Part shown: in pieces, positions 1 through 11,159 of the stretch
Numbering within the stretch: the stretch's first letter is position 1
Layout of the letters: each line of letters opens with the position of its first letter
Source: Eutreptiella sp. 'Long Island Sound 2002'
Lineage: Eukaryota; Euglenozoa; Euglenophyceae; Eutreptiales; Eutreptiaceae
NCBI GenBank assembly: GCA_964036045.1
Contig: OZ038382.1
Span: 112,700,587-112,764,586, forward strand
Direction of reading: 5' to 3'
DNA length: 64,000 bases
Made by a program: the position numbers and the translations under genes
The notes under the pieces: generated by a model
The model's database searches: none
What the model was told of the DNA's origin: nothing
What the model saw: only the letters and a program-made list of their open reading frames with translations

Positions 1-335
1 TTGTGCTGTGGTGTCTAATGTGACGCGTGTTTTTTTCTGTTGGGTGTGTACAGGTTTTTAGTTTTATGCAAGGTGCATAAGAGGAAGAAACCCGAAAATG
101 ATGTCATAAGCGTATTTGTGTGTATTTCCACAAGAAAAAATTGTTTGCGTTCGGCTTTTTGCCATATGCAGGTTTATATCAAAAAAGTTTCTGTGCGTGA
201 CAGCAAAGAAAAAGTTCATGCACTATGTCTTTTTCGTTCGTGGGTTTACAAAAAAAAAGTGAACACACAAAAAAGTATGCACATTACCCCCTTTTTTGGT
301 ATGCTGGTTTACATAGGAAAACAGCAACTGTGCGC
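1..335. other. A/T-rich sequence, no gene seen
   Basis: This stretch contains several short A runs and T runs separated by GTTTACA/GTGTACA-like words. It resembles the A-rich blocks at 590-795, 4616-4806, 5835-6007 and 59340-59535. No protein family or RNA is recognisable. Confidence 0.4.
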
Positions 336-339
336 GTGT

Positions 340-1165
340 TACAATGACCCAAGATGGCAGGGTTTATGTAGCCTTTTTGATTGATGGGAACTCCGAGATG
401 GTGGGGGTTATGGGGCTTTTTGAGTTCTCTCTGCTCTGGGGACCCTGAGCTGTAGCCTTTTTTGTTCTCCCTGTTGCGGGGACCCCGAGATGGCATGGGG
501 TATGGAGCACTTTTTGATCCCACCCTGCTACAGGGGTGTATGTTGTAATTTGGATAACCTTTTTTTTTTTTTTTTGCTGTAATGTAATGTAAGCACGAAA
601 AAAATCTTATTGGCGAGTGCTAACAAAACTGGCTACTCGCCCGTGCAGCAAAAAAAAACAATTAATCGACTTAGATCGGAAAAAAACTCATACTTGCCGT
701 TGCCACAAAAAAAAAATCCAGTCTCTTTTACTGCAAAAAAAAAGGTACTCGCCTGTACATCAAAAAAAAATTACTCGTCTTTACAGCCAAAACCATTAAC
801 ATTTTGGGACCCTGTGCACCCATTGTTTGAATTCATCCCACATCAGGGATCCCCAGATGGCAGGGGTTATGTAGCCCCTTTAATTCATCACCACTTTGTG
901 GCCCCCAAGATAGCAGTGATCCTGAAGCCACTTTGAGTTGTCACCGCTTTGCAAGCCCCAAGACAGCTGGGTTTATTTACCGGTTTTGCGCTGCTTTGCG
1001 CACCCCGAGACAGCAGGGGTTATGTAACCCTCTCTTTGCATCCATTCTTCTCTCCAGGCCTCAAGATGGCAAGGGCTATGTAGCCGTTTCATTTCTCCCT
1101 GAGATGGCATGGGTTGCGCAGGCATTTCATTTGTCCCCGAGACGGCAGGAGTTATGTAGCCTGGA
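340..1165 (+). repeat. Degenerate tandem repeats related to the 77-bp satellite
   Basis: About a dozen diverged copies of a core reading roughly CCCCGAGATGGCAGGGGTTA followed by TGTAGCC occur in two blocks, 340-520 and 840-1165, spaced about 55-75 bp. The core matches the CCCCGAGAACGCAGGGGTGA part of the 77-bp satellite at 39-58 kb, so I read this as an old, decayed outpost of the same family. An A-rich block (590-795) separates the two parts. Confidence 0.55.
590..795 (+). repeat. A-run spaced short repeats
   Basis: Six or more runs of 7-10 A are spaced about 25-35 bp apart and preceded by GCA/CCA/TCA and followed by TTACTCG-like words. The pattern resembles the TTACCGCAAAAAAA blocks that bound the element at 4616-6007. 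Open frames across it are low-complexity Lys-rich products and are not called as genes. Confidence 0.5.
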
Positions 1166-1186
1166 CCTCCTGCCAAACCTTCAGAG

Positions 1187-2088
1187 AAGAAGCCAATCTT
1201 TCTGCCCATAGTTCTGCCGAAAGTATCCCTGTGCAAAGTGGTGAACATGTTCAAGAGATAAATGGTCAAGTGGACCAGCACCAAGAAGTGGCACAACGAG
1301 ATTGTGAAGATTAAGCCTTTTGCTGAGTAAGAAACAGTGGGCCAAATAAGAAGAATTTGCTTTTGTTGTTGTGGTTTTGCCATGCTCAATGTTTGCTTTC
1401 ATGTTCCAAGGGTTGCAGTGCTACAGGATGTATCCATCCTTGCCGGGTATGTTGCAGGTGCTGTTTCCCATCCCCGCCTTGGGGGACCTTCACTTGACTA
1501 CTGTTCCCCTGGGTGTAGCAGGGGCCTGTCGTGCAGCAGGTGAGGCTTGACCGCGGGGGCAAGGGTACATCCGGGACCAATAGCATGCCACTTTTAAGGT
1601 CAGGCCAGACTGCATCAGACAAGCACAACGATAGTGTTTGCGACAGGCTGCTTCCATTTAATAGAGCCGCCCCCTTCAGGTGCTGACTGCAATCGAATTA
1701 CTGGGATGCACTGAAGTGCCCAGTTGTTGCGGTTCATATGCTGCACCTTATCAAGTGCCATTGCCCCATGTGTGAGGCAAAGGCCCCTGCCTCTACAGAT
1801 GCAGCCACACCACCAGAAGGAGCGGGTGCTGGGAGGCACGGTGTTGCACAGCAATATTTTTTGCTCTGCATTGCCTTGTTGAAAAACGTATCGAAAAGTG
1901 GTGTTGAAATTAGAGGTCAAACTGGGGTCTGTGTGGTGGCATACCCCTGTGGGGCTGAAATGGTCCTGCACTGGCCAAGTGGCTGCACCCGATTTTGCCA
2001 TCGCACGTGTGTGTCTCGACGCACAATTTTTTTTCGTTTTGACCACGAATCAATGTTGATAGAATCGGCTTTGATGAAAGGCGTATGA
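1187..2088. other. Intergenic; one coding-looking relic, nothing recognised
   Basis: On the plus strand, about 1187-1316 reads as a Lys-rich peptide with one internal TAA and ends at TAA. The codon choice looks protein-like, but no family is recognised. Minus-strand frames at 1615-2046 are also open without a recognisable domain. No promoter or RNA gene is visible. Confidence 0.25.
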
Positions 2089-3918
2089 AAAAGAGGTTCT
2101 GAACGTTGGGGTCAAGGTGAGGTGGCTTTCGATTGGACAGTGTGGGGGTCGGGTGGGGCGGGTACAGGCCTTCGCAACCCCCCCACATTTGCCTCCGATT
2201 TGGGCCTCCGATCTCAGGTCGTCCAGCAGGCCTCCGAAGGCCTGAGGAGGCTGCTGGAGGTGGCCATGCGCCGCAGTCTGCAGGACGTTGACGTTTCCGA
2301 GATGGAGGAGCTCGCCATTGACAGTTGGTGCGACCTGAGGAGCTTCGTCGACGTGTCCACGGCCGCTGGCAACAAAGAGCTGTGGGAGCTGGTCAGCGCT
2401 CAGCCGACCACATGGAAGCCCTTCCGTAACGGCACAAAGTTGGCGTGCGCCCCGATGACGTCCCTGATCAAACACAAAAGCGACGGGGCCACCGCGCTTC
2501 ACTTGGCCGTTGCCGTGTCAGACAATCAGGTGTGCGTGCAGCTGGTGTGCTCTCGATTGCAGGAGGCCGATGCCGCGACACGGAACAGCGCAGGACAAAC
2601 GGCTTTGGATTCGGCGTTGGCAAACCGCCACGCAGATGCTGCCGTGTTCCTCGTGCAGCGGTTTCAGGGGTGAAAGGACGTGTGCCCGACAGACCTCTGC
2701 CGCTTCCTCCCCTGGATCTCTGCGGCGGGGGACGTGCGATTGGTCAAAGCGGTGGTGGATATGAAAGGGGAGGAGGCCCCTTGTGAGCAGCGGGCCCTGA
2801 CGGCAGGGCTGATGGCTGCGTGCCGCAACGGCTATTTGGGCTGTGTCGGATGTTTGGCAGCGCAAAATGCCGCCGTGGACCAGGTCGATAAGTCCTGTTG
2901 GACCCCGTTAACGGCCGCCTTGGGCGAGGGGCATTTGGCCTGTGCTGAACACCTGATGGCGCGACGTGCCGCCGTGGGCTGGGCGGCGGCGGATGGCTGG
3001 ACACCGTTAATGCACGCGGCCAAAAACGGACATGCGGCGTGCGTTGAGGACCTGGTGGCGCACGGCGCAGACGTGAGCAAACGCAATGCGTGCGACCGCA
3101 CACCTATGCTCTCCGCCTCCGTCAATCGGCGTGCGTTGACTATTTGGTGGCGCAGGACGCGGAGCCGGGCCAGGCAGATGCGATGGGCTGGACCCCGTTG
3201 GTGGCTGCGGCCCAGAACGGGCACAGGGCATGCGTCGAGTATCTGGCCACCCACGGAGCAGCATTGGACGAGACCACTGGGGACGGCTGGAGCGCCCTGA
3301 TGTATGCGGCAGAGAACGGGCATTTGGCGTGTCTCGAGTGTTTGGTAGCGCAGAGTGCGGCCGTGGACTGCACTGATCTGGACGGCTGGACACCGCTGAC
3401 GGCAGCGGCGCGCAAAGGCTATCTGGCGTGTGTTGAGGCCCTCATGGCCCACAAAGCGACGTTGGGGCAGACCGCGGAAGAGGGCTGGACGCCCTTAATG
3501 TACGCCTCTGAAAACGGGCACTTGGCGTGCGTTGAGCAGCTGGTGGCACAAGATGCGGCGTGGGGCCACAGCATCAAGGACGGCTGGACGCCGGTGCTGT
3601 GTGCCACGGTGAATTGGGCATTTGGCCTGCCTTGAGCATCTGGTGCTGCAAAAGGCGGACGCGGACGAGCCCACGCGGGGGGGGGGGGCGGACTCCGTTG
3701 ATCATGGCGTGCCAGAAGGGGCACTTGGGCTGCATGGAGTACTTGGTGATGCAGAAGAGAAGGCGGCCGTGGACTGCACCACAAAGTGCGGCCGGACCCC
3801 ATTGAAGATTGCCTCTGAGCACAATCATCTGGCATGTGTTGAGTACTTGGTGGCGCAAAACGTTGTTGGTGGAGACAGTAGCCCTTCTCCCACTCCCTCT
3901 GCTGCATCTCATCCATAG
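2089..3918 (+). pseudogene. Ankyrin-repeat protein gene, frameshifted
   Basis: Ankyrin repeats are protein-protein interaction modules of about 33 residues. From about 2460 onward I count roughly 12-13 repeats with the hallmarks GWTPLM.AA.NGH.ACVE.LVA, preceded by about 110 non-repeat residues containing an amphipathic stretch. The open frame starts after a TGA at 2086, and a real upstream exon may exist. The reading frame is broken: an in-frame TGA at 2671-2673; a shift near 3130 (ending in ..ASVN, resuming ..ACVDYLVAQ); a shift near 3608 at an extra T before GGGCAT; one in a 12-G run at 3677-3688; and one near 3755. Repeats continue in register across every break, so one gene underlies the pieces. 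It ends at TAG 3916-3918 after a Ser/Pro tail. Either it is a decaying pseudogene or some shifts are assembly indels. No partner or function can be inferred from context. Confidence 0.85.
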
Positions 3919-4615
3919 TCATAGTGCGCTCCAGCGGCTGAAGCAGGTTTAATAAGGGTGGACATAGGCTGCGGAACACGGCACCCACCCCGAAGCATGA
4001 CAGTGGCAGGGTTGACAAGGAAAGCTTGCAGCCCCATTCAAAACGCGAGTAGAACAGCATCCAATGGTCTAGGGCTGCATACAGCCCCCCAGTGACCAGA
4101 ACGCGAAATGGAGGAAAACAAGAGCGGGGCGAGCGACAGCATCCATTCAGGCCAACAGGCCACAGGTCCCCTGTGCGCACCCCTGGGGTACAGTCACCAT
4201 CATGGCGTGCTCTTCATGAGTGGAGATAGGATGTTACCTGCCCCCAGTATCCGCTTGTGCCCTCGACGTTGGACCAGTCCGACCCCCACAGGCCCTCAGC
4301 CGGGCAGACATCCAAACAGGACCCCAAAGCCGCCCAGGCTCTGCTGTACTCTGCCCCAACCTCCCAACAGCAAGCACTCCAGGGTGCAAGCCGAACAACG
4401 GGCCAAGGCGCAATCGCCAGGCCTGCCTTTCCGCAGCCAATCCCCCCCTGGCCTGCACCATCACAGCACGCACAAACACACACCCGGAGGTATCTCCCGC
4501 TCGCCATGGAGCCCTCTTGCTTGTGGGCGTCGCCCTCCTCCTTCCGCGGTCTTCATAAGGGCGACGAAGTTTGTGGCCTTCCACAAACGGCGCCGTGGGG
4601 TGTATGCTGTAATTC
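3919..4615. other. No gene recognised
   Basis: Several overlapping open frames exist on both strands, Pro/Arg/Gln-rich and compositionally driven. I see no domain, RNA or repeat here apart from the T-rich edge of the next element. Confidence 0.4.
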
Positions 4616-4806
4616 GTGTTTTTTTTTTTGGCGGTAAATGCGTGTAACAAAAAAATCGTCACGTTGTGTAATTTTTTTCTTGCGGTAAGTCATGTAAACC
4701 TGTTACACACATTACCGCAAAAAAAAAATTACACGAGTTGACATTTTTTTCGTACACGCGTTTAACGCGTTCACTGCAAAAAAAATTTACACAATGTGAC
4801 AATTTT
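4616..4806 (+). repeat. Left inverted terminal block
   Basis: This block is made of T-run/GCGGTAA words and their inverse (TTACCGC/A-run), so it is itself partly palindromic. The outermost part (4632-4647) is a perfect 16-bp inverse of 5930-5945. Confidence 0.55.
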
Positions 4807-4859
4807 TTTTACACCGCAAAGAACAAATATCACCAATTCTACTGAAACTGCATGCATGT

Positions 4860-5150
4860 AGGCGATGTGCCCACTTGCGGGCCACTTCTGATTTTGTCCC
4901 CCGCTTTAGGTTGGGGACCCCCCAGGCGGCAGGGGTGATGTAGCCACCTGGCCCACTTGTGGGCCACTTCTGATTCTGTCCCCCGCTCTGAAGCGTTGGG
5001 GACCCCCCAGGCGGCAGGGTTTATGCCACCCGGCCCACTTGTGGGCCACTGCAAATTCTGCCCCCCCCCCCCCCCGCGGCAAGGGTTATGTAGCCACCCG
5101 ACCCACTTGTGGGCCACTGCTGATTTTGTCCCCCCGCTTCGAAGCACGGA
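4860..5150 (+). repeat. 77-bp family satellite, about four monomers
   Basis: Monomers carry GCCCACTTGTGGGC, GGGCCACTTCTGATTTTGTC and GGGGACCCCC followed by GGCGGCAGGG(G)TGATGTAGCC. These are a variant of the array at 39-58 kb (GGCGGCAGG in place of GAACGCAGG). A 15-C run at 5061-5075 interrupts the third monomer. Confidence 0.8.
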
Positions 5151-5183
5151 TGGAACAGGCAAAACTATTTGTGAGAAGAATCC

Positions 5184-5260
5184 ATCCTGGTGCAAAGCCC
5201 AAGTCTAGCGACACAAGAGCTGACTTGATCTACAAGCGTGCATTCTGCAACTACTTGTAG
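5184..5260 (+). pseudogene. Conserved C-terminal peptide of an unknown element protein (copy 1)
   Basis: The frame ends in AKPKSSDTRADLIYKRAF then CNYL and TAG (5258-5260). The same peptide with three substitutions and the same stop occurs at 58877-58947 in the second element copy. Both are cut off upstream from any long common frame, so I read this as the 3' end of a formerly longer gene. The protein is not recognised. Confidence 0.45.
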
Positions 5261-5384
5261 CATGTACTGGGTGCATGTTTTGTGGGCTGTATTTTCCGCC
5301 TGTTTGGTGTACCAATGGTGGAGCGTATAAGATTGCTATTATATTGGCCCCATATCAGTGCCTTGGTGGCCTATAATGGTGGCA

Positions 5385-5700
5385 CTAGCGTTGGCCATGG
5401 CCTTGTCAGGACTCTTTTTCTTTGAGCCTGATTTTGTTCCCACTATTGTCACACTGGATGTTGGCCATGGCCCTGTCAGGACTCTTTTCTTGAGCCTGAT
5501 TTTTTGTCTAGTGCCAATGACACCATGTGAAACTATGTTATATTGGCCCCATACCAATGCCTTGGTGGGCTATAATGGTGGTACTAGCGTTGGCCATGGC
5601 CCTGTCACAACTCCTTTCTTGCGCCTGATTTTGTGTCTAGTGCCAATGGCACCATGTGAAACCATGTTATGTTGGCCGAGTCCCAACAAATTGGTGGCCA
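5385..5700 (+). repeat. Internal duplications in the element trailer
   Basis: The words GTTGGCCATGGCC, CTGATTTTGT and GTGCCAATG..ACCATGTGAAA recur at about 5389, 5461 and 5591, and TATATTGGCCCCATA recurs at about 5340 and 5541. The 58.9-59.5 kb copy lacks roughly 190 bp of this, so the duplication is specific to this copy or was lost in the other. Confidence 0.6.
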
Positions 5701-5834
5701 CACAGAGTACTATGTGCTTTGTGGACTCGGCGTCCCATTGTTAAGGTCGCTATGGGGTGCCGTACGGAACCGGCAGCTGTACATATTGCGCATGTATTGC
5801 AAAGTTGCATTTCTTTCAATTTTACATTTTTTTT

Positions 5835-6007
5835 TAATAATTTACACAACTTACCGCAAAAAAAATTACACTCGTTGACCGCTAAAAAAAGATCCAATTT
5901 GTTTTTGCGACTTGCCGCAAAAATAAAAATTACACGCATTTACCGGAAAAAAAAAATTACACGACTCGACGATTTCTTTTGTACACGAGTTACATTTTTC
6001 ACCGCAG
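5835..6007 (+). repeat. Right inverted terminal block
   Basis: Repeated TTACCGCAAAAAAA / TTACAC words with about 28-32 bp spacing. It contains the perfect inverse (5930-5945) of the left end and ends with TACATTTTTCAC. The equivalent block of the second element copy is at 59340-59535. Confidence 0.55.
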
Positions 6008-6867
6008 TGGGTTGAGGGAAAGCCATAAATATACCAGCGCTCGGACTGTTAGGCCTACTGCACTGCTGACAGTCCCCGACCTGGGTCAAGGGGGAGGGGG
6101 GAGCCGACATTCCACACTCGGCACAAAGCAAAGAACACATAATATGGCAATGTGCCTGAGGTCATCGCACGTCGCAAGGGACACTCCTTGGCTGTCCGAG
6201 GACACAGGTGGTGCTGCGCTGAGCACTTCTCCAGACCAGAGACCCACTGTGGGCGACTGTGGAGGACCCCCTGGGCGTGCGCTGCACTTCCCAGGGCCTG
6301 GGGGATGACCTGCCGAGGCAATACCTCAAGTGTGGGCTCATAGGACCTTTGCGACTGCGGACTGAGGGGCCTGCAAGACAGCCATCCGATGCCAACAAAG
6401 CCCATTATCACGAATCGCATGTTTCAATCTATTTTGTGCCTGAGTATGGCGCAGCGCTGCGCCTCCTCCTCTGAGTTTGACCATCGATTGAAGGTGATAT
6501 TCGGTGGTGCAGCAGTCTGTGTCAGAGTGAGCGCTTCCGTGGGAGAGGTATCGTGACCCTCAAGATCTGTGGGAAATGGGTTTTGCACTGAGTCTTGTTG
6601 TGTTTGTGATTGTGCTCCGCGTCGTGGTGGACCTGGCTGGGGTATGACATGAGGTGTTACAACACGTTCAGGGGCCAAAAAGTGGGCAGGTGTTGAATGA
6701 TTTTCCGTCCCTGCCATCTGCCATCTGCCCAAAGCCGGGGCCTCTCTTGGGCGGAGGGGGGGGGGGGGGGGGCGCAGAGGGACCCGCGGAGGTGTCTGCT
6801 GTCTGTGAGCAGGTGATATATGGCTCAAAGGTATGGCCTGTTGCTCATTCTGACCCAACGTTGCGTT
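6008..6867. other. No gene recognised
   Basis: Frames on both strands are open for 60-120 codons without a recognisable motif. A G run of about 16 lies near 6757. The minus-strand frame 6424-7056 is Pro/Thr/Arg-rich here and may be the downstream flank of the relic at 6868-7704. Confidence 0.35.
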
Positions 6868-7704
6868 ATACCACAGACACCTCAATTTTGCATATCTGCC
6901 TCGGACCCAACGACATGCAAAGCCTGTGGCATGAATTTCACATTGTACAACCTTTCGCTTATTCGTGACAAGGTTGCTGTAGATGGTTGCAATCCACAAT
7001 AAACCAGTCCAACTGTACATAGCTCTCACGACGACCAGACTCAAGGTGGGCAGCACGTCGGCTGCAATGTAGGCCTTCCAGGAAGTATGAGGCCTTGTGC
7101 TTGCTCCAACGGCAAATTCGACAAGAAATCAGTGCGACATGGTCACACCACCTAAGACAAAAGTGAAATGCACAGCTTTGTGCCGCCCAAGCGCACGCAC
7201 ATTGTACGCATGGCCAGTGCCTGCATGGGTGTCTGCGCTGATGGGGATGTGGGCTGCGGTTACTTCAGAAGTCTGCACGAGGCTATTGTAGTGGAAGTTG
7301 GTGGGCAAACAGCATCTATGCCCCCCCACCCCCCCTCCCACTACCCACAGTTCGGGCCATTCTGGTGTTGTGTGTTTGTGCTCTAGTGCTACAAGCTTGC
7401 ACCTCTTGGCTTGGCCATTGCAGGTTTCCCCCTTGGGCAGGGCAGTGCTAAAGGGGATGTCCAGGTGCTTCAGGTACACATCCTCAGCCAGGCACCCGCC
7501 ACAGTTGTGATGGCCCCTCCAACGACTGCGCAGGGCCGAGAGCAGAAAGGTGATTGGTCCAACGTAGGATTGGTGCGGGGCGGAGCAGCACTCCTTGACC
7601 CCTGGCTGTGCACCAAGCGGATGCCTTTGTGGAAACAATGGGGATTGATGTGCTCGGGACTCCGCCTCGGCTAAGCACTGGGGCTCAAAACAGTCTGAAT
7701 TCAC
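6868..7704 (-). pseudogene. Possible piggyBac-like transposase relic
   Basis: PiggyBac-type (DDE_Tnp_1_7) transposases cut and paste DNA at TTAA sites. In the minus-strand frame 7704-7129 I see, in the family's order: SYVGPITFLLSALRSR, resembling the first catalytic region (YVDN-FTS-L) with the Asp-Asn lost; NCGGCLAEDV, resembling NRKGLP-DV; LPKGET followed by KLVAL, resembling LKKGE...LAL; and HFTFVLGGV, resembling YN--MGGVD with the Asp lost. The frame stops at 7129. A shifted frame (about 7141-6959) then reads ALISCRICRWSKHKASYF, resembling the post-MGGVD segment. A third short frame (6950-6868) is Cys-rich. An insertion-like Gly/Cys stretch spoils the middle. These are eye-made matches, and the gene is in any case dead. 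Alternatively it is an unrelated Cys-rich relic. Confidence 0.3.
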
Positions 7705-9940
7705 TGTCTGGCACCAGACCTGTTCAAATTCAGATCTGCGATAATGGTCACTCTGGGTCCTTTTGGGAGAACCAAAAGGCTTGCGCGGTCTGAACTAAGG
7801 CAGAGTGTCGTCCAATGGTGTCGAATGGTGTGGTTTTGTTTTGCAGGCTAAACAGGGATGCAAACCGGATCCTGGATGCTCACGAGAACGACGAGAAGAT
7901 GCTGGTGGTGGTTGTGGTTGTGGTCGTGGTGGTGGTGTTAATGGAGTAACAGGTGGTGGGAGTGGTGGTCAATGCTGCTACTGATGATGACGCTGAAAAT
8001 GATGACAAGGGGTGAGGGGCGTTCGAGACCCTGTAAAACTGGGGGGGGGGGTATGGTCTTTTAGGCCACTGACGAGCCAATTTTCTTTCTGCGCTTTGTA
8101 CTTACTGACTGCCTCTTTTCCACACGTGCAATAGCCCAGAATTCCTTCGGGGGCAGGAAAAGGGGCTCTTGTGACTCAAGGTATGTTGTGACTCAGAATA
8201 CCACCTTGAAATTGGACGGACCATTTTTAGAAAAATGTTCCCCTGATGATGCATGCCTCAAAATGCTCAGCGTGTCGTGCGGATTGTTTTAACACATAGA
8301 TGTTGCGGTACCCCCCTTGTCGCCCGCACTCCCCTCAATAGGACCCTGTCGGTAGTTCGGCCAGGGCATCGGCCACATGGGCCGTTTTAAGGCATCAATG
8401 GGTGTGGGGGGGGTCGACTGCCCCCACCCCGCACCCACTCCCAAAAAGAACTTTGCCACGCCCTATCGCAACAATAATCAATGAAGTCAACTGGATGTGT
8501 ACAGACACCAGTGGGTGTCTGCATGGGTTTACAGCCGAATGTTTGAGAAAGTCCGGAGAAGATGGTGGTGGAGGAACTGGTGGTTTTGGTGGTGATGCTG
8601 GTGGTCAGTGCTGTGCTGATGACGACAGCAATGATGACAATGGCAACGATAATCAATGTGCTATCAGACACCAGTGGGCGTGTTTATGTCCATGGGTGTA
8701 CAGCCGAATGTTTATGACAAGTTGGAGTGCTACCACTGGGATTGATTGACAGTTGCCATAACCTCATGTGCGTATCGTACAACAGAGTGAGGGAGGTTTG
8801 ACTTAAAAGACCAAAGTTGAATGGGCTGCATGTTCAAGGATGCACATGGTCGCTTCGCCTCCCACTGTCTCTGCAGCCGAATTCCATTTTAGGTGGCTTT
8901 TGGTTGATTTTTGTGTTGCAAATCTGGCGGCCACTGCGCCAGTGGATGGCCCGTGCAAACTTGCCTGGCAGGTTTGGCAATTCAGGTTCCTATCCCTCCT
9001 TTTGTCAGTGATCTTGACACTTCACATCCCTGTTTCTCGTCCCTATGTACACTCGAACTCCATGTGCCGAGTTGTTCCTCTAAAAAGGTTGTCCGCAAAA
9101 AAGCACGGAAAATACTCACAATTTCAAAGTTCGGGCCATTGACGAGAACAGAGTGAAACCGTCCGACGGAAGGCCAAGTCCGACTGCCAAGGACGGTCAG
9201 CAAGAAGCCACATTGGCGCCGCAGGAGAGAGGCAAGGCACAAGAGTTGCCCTGATGCAGGGGCAACTGAACGGAGAAGCGAAGGGTCAGGATTGTGGAGG
9301 TGCAGCCAGGAAGGTCCCAGGCAGGGCAGGGCAGGCGGGGGGTGTAGGGGAAGGTGGGGCGCATGTTGCAGGAGGTGCAAGAGCAGCCAACTACATCAGA
9401 TTTCGTCCGGTAACAAGACAGGATGCTGCATATCTCTCGGGGGCGTTTGCAATTGTACCGCCTTGGAGCGTTTTTGGGGTTCAGTGTCATTGTTGCCTCT
9501 TCTGTGCCCGCTGCGTGTCCCGTTGGTAGGGATATGTGGGGTATACTGGGAGAGCCCTCAAAGGGGGCTTTTCAGAGATGTACGGCTGAAGGGGGGGGGT
9601 CGGGAACTGTATTTTTTTTTTGCAAATGGCTGTTACCGTTGATGGTTCGGGTTTTTTTGGCCTGTTCTGGTCAGGTTTTAGACAGCCTGCACTGCACCCC
9701 TACCCCCATTAATGGGTGCGCTTCGGGGGGGGGGGGGGGGTTACCCCCCCCACCATTTTTGGGTGGGGCGTTCAAAGTTATGTTTTGGATAAGGTGGGGA
9801 CAGCGGGAGAGCTGTACGAGGGCAAAAATATGAAAAAATGGGGTAGGGCATCACAGCTGATACAATCCAACCCAGAGTGCCAAAAATAGCCATTTTACCC
9901 CTAACAATAGCCCACCCATACTTCAGCCCCTCATACCATG
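7705..9940. other. Mostly unrecognised; GGT-rich microsatellites and G runs
   Basis: Degenerate (GGT/TGG)n occurs at 7895-7945 and again with GAT/GAC at about 8563-8660; these yield poly-Thr frames on the minus strand. Two similar sentences around ACACCAGTGGGTGT...CATGGGT.TACAGCCGAATGTTT occur at 8502-8545 and 8670-8713, a local duplication about 168 bp apart. G runs lie at 8041-8050 and 9725-9740. I see no protein domain or RNA gene. Confidence 0.4.
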
Positions 9941-10764
9941 GAATTGGGGAATAATCCCCTTCCCTCTGATCATTTTCATCATTCGCCGTCACTTTTAGGG
10001 GTGATAAAGGCTCAAGTCGCCAATTTTGTCCCTAACTTGCCTATTTTGTGCAATCTGCGTGGGATGATTTTATGCCCTAGTTTTAGCCCTTCCAACCTCT
10101 TACTAGGCCACAAAACCCATCCCGACCCATCTAGATACCTTCTAAAACATATTTTTTCAGTTCCCCACCCTCAAAATAGAGGGGGGTGTCCGTACTTCGA
10201 CACAATGGAGTGAAACTTGCAAAACTTCCCAAAAAGTGCCAAAACGCTCTGTGTTGGCACACTCTGAATGTCCCTGAGAGATGTGGCGCAGATGCCATTC
10301 ATCCCAAACCACAAAAATACTGTCATCTGCCGGACCAGCGGCTGGGGACATTGGCGCGCCCCTCTAGTCCCCCACAGCTCACCACAGCGCAGCTGCACAC
10401 CACCAGTGCGACACCCCTGCACATACCACAGACTGCTAAGACAGCTTTTCTGGGGCATTTATCAGCGACGCAAAGTTGCGCAGGGGGTGGTACCCCCCCC
10501 CCCCCTTTGCCTGGGCCATCAACACGCCCTAATCAGGTGGCAACCGCCCTTTACCCACCAGTCCATGAGCCAGACGGCAAAATGCTACCGGTTGTTACGC
10601 CAGAGGGGGCACCTTTGATAGATAGTATTTGTGGCCTATGTTACACAACCCACATCATCAGTGGTGGTGAACACCCTCCTAGCCTGACGGCCCTGGCTGG
10701 GGGTGCATGTGAGGCCTGCTGGCACCAGCAAGGGAGTGGATGCGGCAGTATGCTGTTAATTTGA
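9941..10764 (+). other. Unassigned open frame, Cys-rich at its end
   Basis: The frame 10186-10764 (about 190 codons, first codon GTG, so the true start is unknown) ends in a Cys-containing segment, ICGLCY..GGACEACW..SGCG, that could be a zinc-binding CxxC...CxxC. It also runs through a 12-C tract at about 10493, where frame continuity is suspect. No family is recognised, and no intron boundaries or conserved copies support it. Confidence 0.2.
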
Positions 10765-10836
10765 GCCGTGGTACATGGTTGCCATTACAGGCACCAAACA
10801 GGGGGCTTCAGCGTACAGTTTGAAATATTGAGTGAC

Positions 10837-10886
10837 TGTGGTTGGGGTTGTGGTTGGGGTGGTTGGGGTTGTGGTTGGGGTGGGTG
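10837..10886 (+). repeat. GGTTGGGGTTGT minisatellite
   Basis: Four or so imperfect 12-bp units of GTGGTTGGGGTT / GGTGGTTGGGGT. It is G-rich with GGGG tracts, so quadruplex formation is conceivable. Confidence 0.7.
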
Positions 10887-11046
10887 CCATGCACAATGCA
10901 CATCTGGTGGGCGGTCCTTTCTCCTGATCAAGGCCCCAGTGTGATTGTGTTGAGGATATGATGTCACAAGTGTACAAGCATAGCCCTTGGCACTGAGGGC
11001 TCTGCCAACAAGAATTGTACAACACTTTGGGTTACCGTTGGGGCAG

Positions 11047-11150
11047 AGTTGCGCTTGGGCTTGGGCTAGTGCAAGGACTAGGGCGAGAAATGGGCCTGGG
11101 TCTGGGGCCAGGGCGACTGCTGGGGCTAGCGCTGGTGCAAGGGCTGACAA
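11047..11150 (+). repeat. GGGGCTnG hexamer-like tandem repeat
   Basis: Degenerate repetition of GGGCTTG/GGGCTAG/GGGCCAG words of about 6-12 bp. The minus frame reads as an Ala/Leu/Pro repeat, which I attribute to the DNA repeat. Confidence 0.6.
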
Positions 11151-11159
11151 GTGAGCTCT

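Larger units (their letters stand above)
4616..6007 (+). mobile_element. TIR-bounded element carrying satellite monomers (short copy)
   Basis: The element is bounded by A/T-rich blocks in inverted orientation. CGGTAAATGCGTGTAA at 4632-4647 after a T run is the exact inverse of TTACACGCATTTACCG at 5930-5945 before an A run, and further imperfect copies lie inside both ends. In order it holds: left terminal block (4616-4806), a leader beginning ACCGCAAAGAA (4805-4870), about four satellite monomers (4860-5150), the end of a conserved open frame (to 5260), a non-coding trailer with internal duplications (5261-5835), and the right terminal block. The leader recurs at 38904-38960 and the trailer at 58877-59535, flanking the large satellite array. 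No transposase is present, so it would be non-autonomous. The superfamily is unknown. Confidence 0.6.

Noticed and set aside
1187-1316. Ribosomal-protein-like exon
   Set aside because: The Lys-rich reading looks protein-like but has an internal stop and matches no family I can name with confidence.
3419-4180. 253-codon minus-strand frame opposite the ankyrin repeats
   Set aside because: Shadow of the ankyrin coding sequence; Pro/Ala/Arg-rich with no motif of its own.
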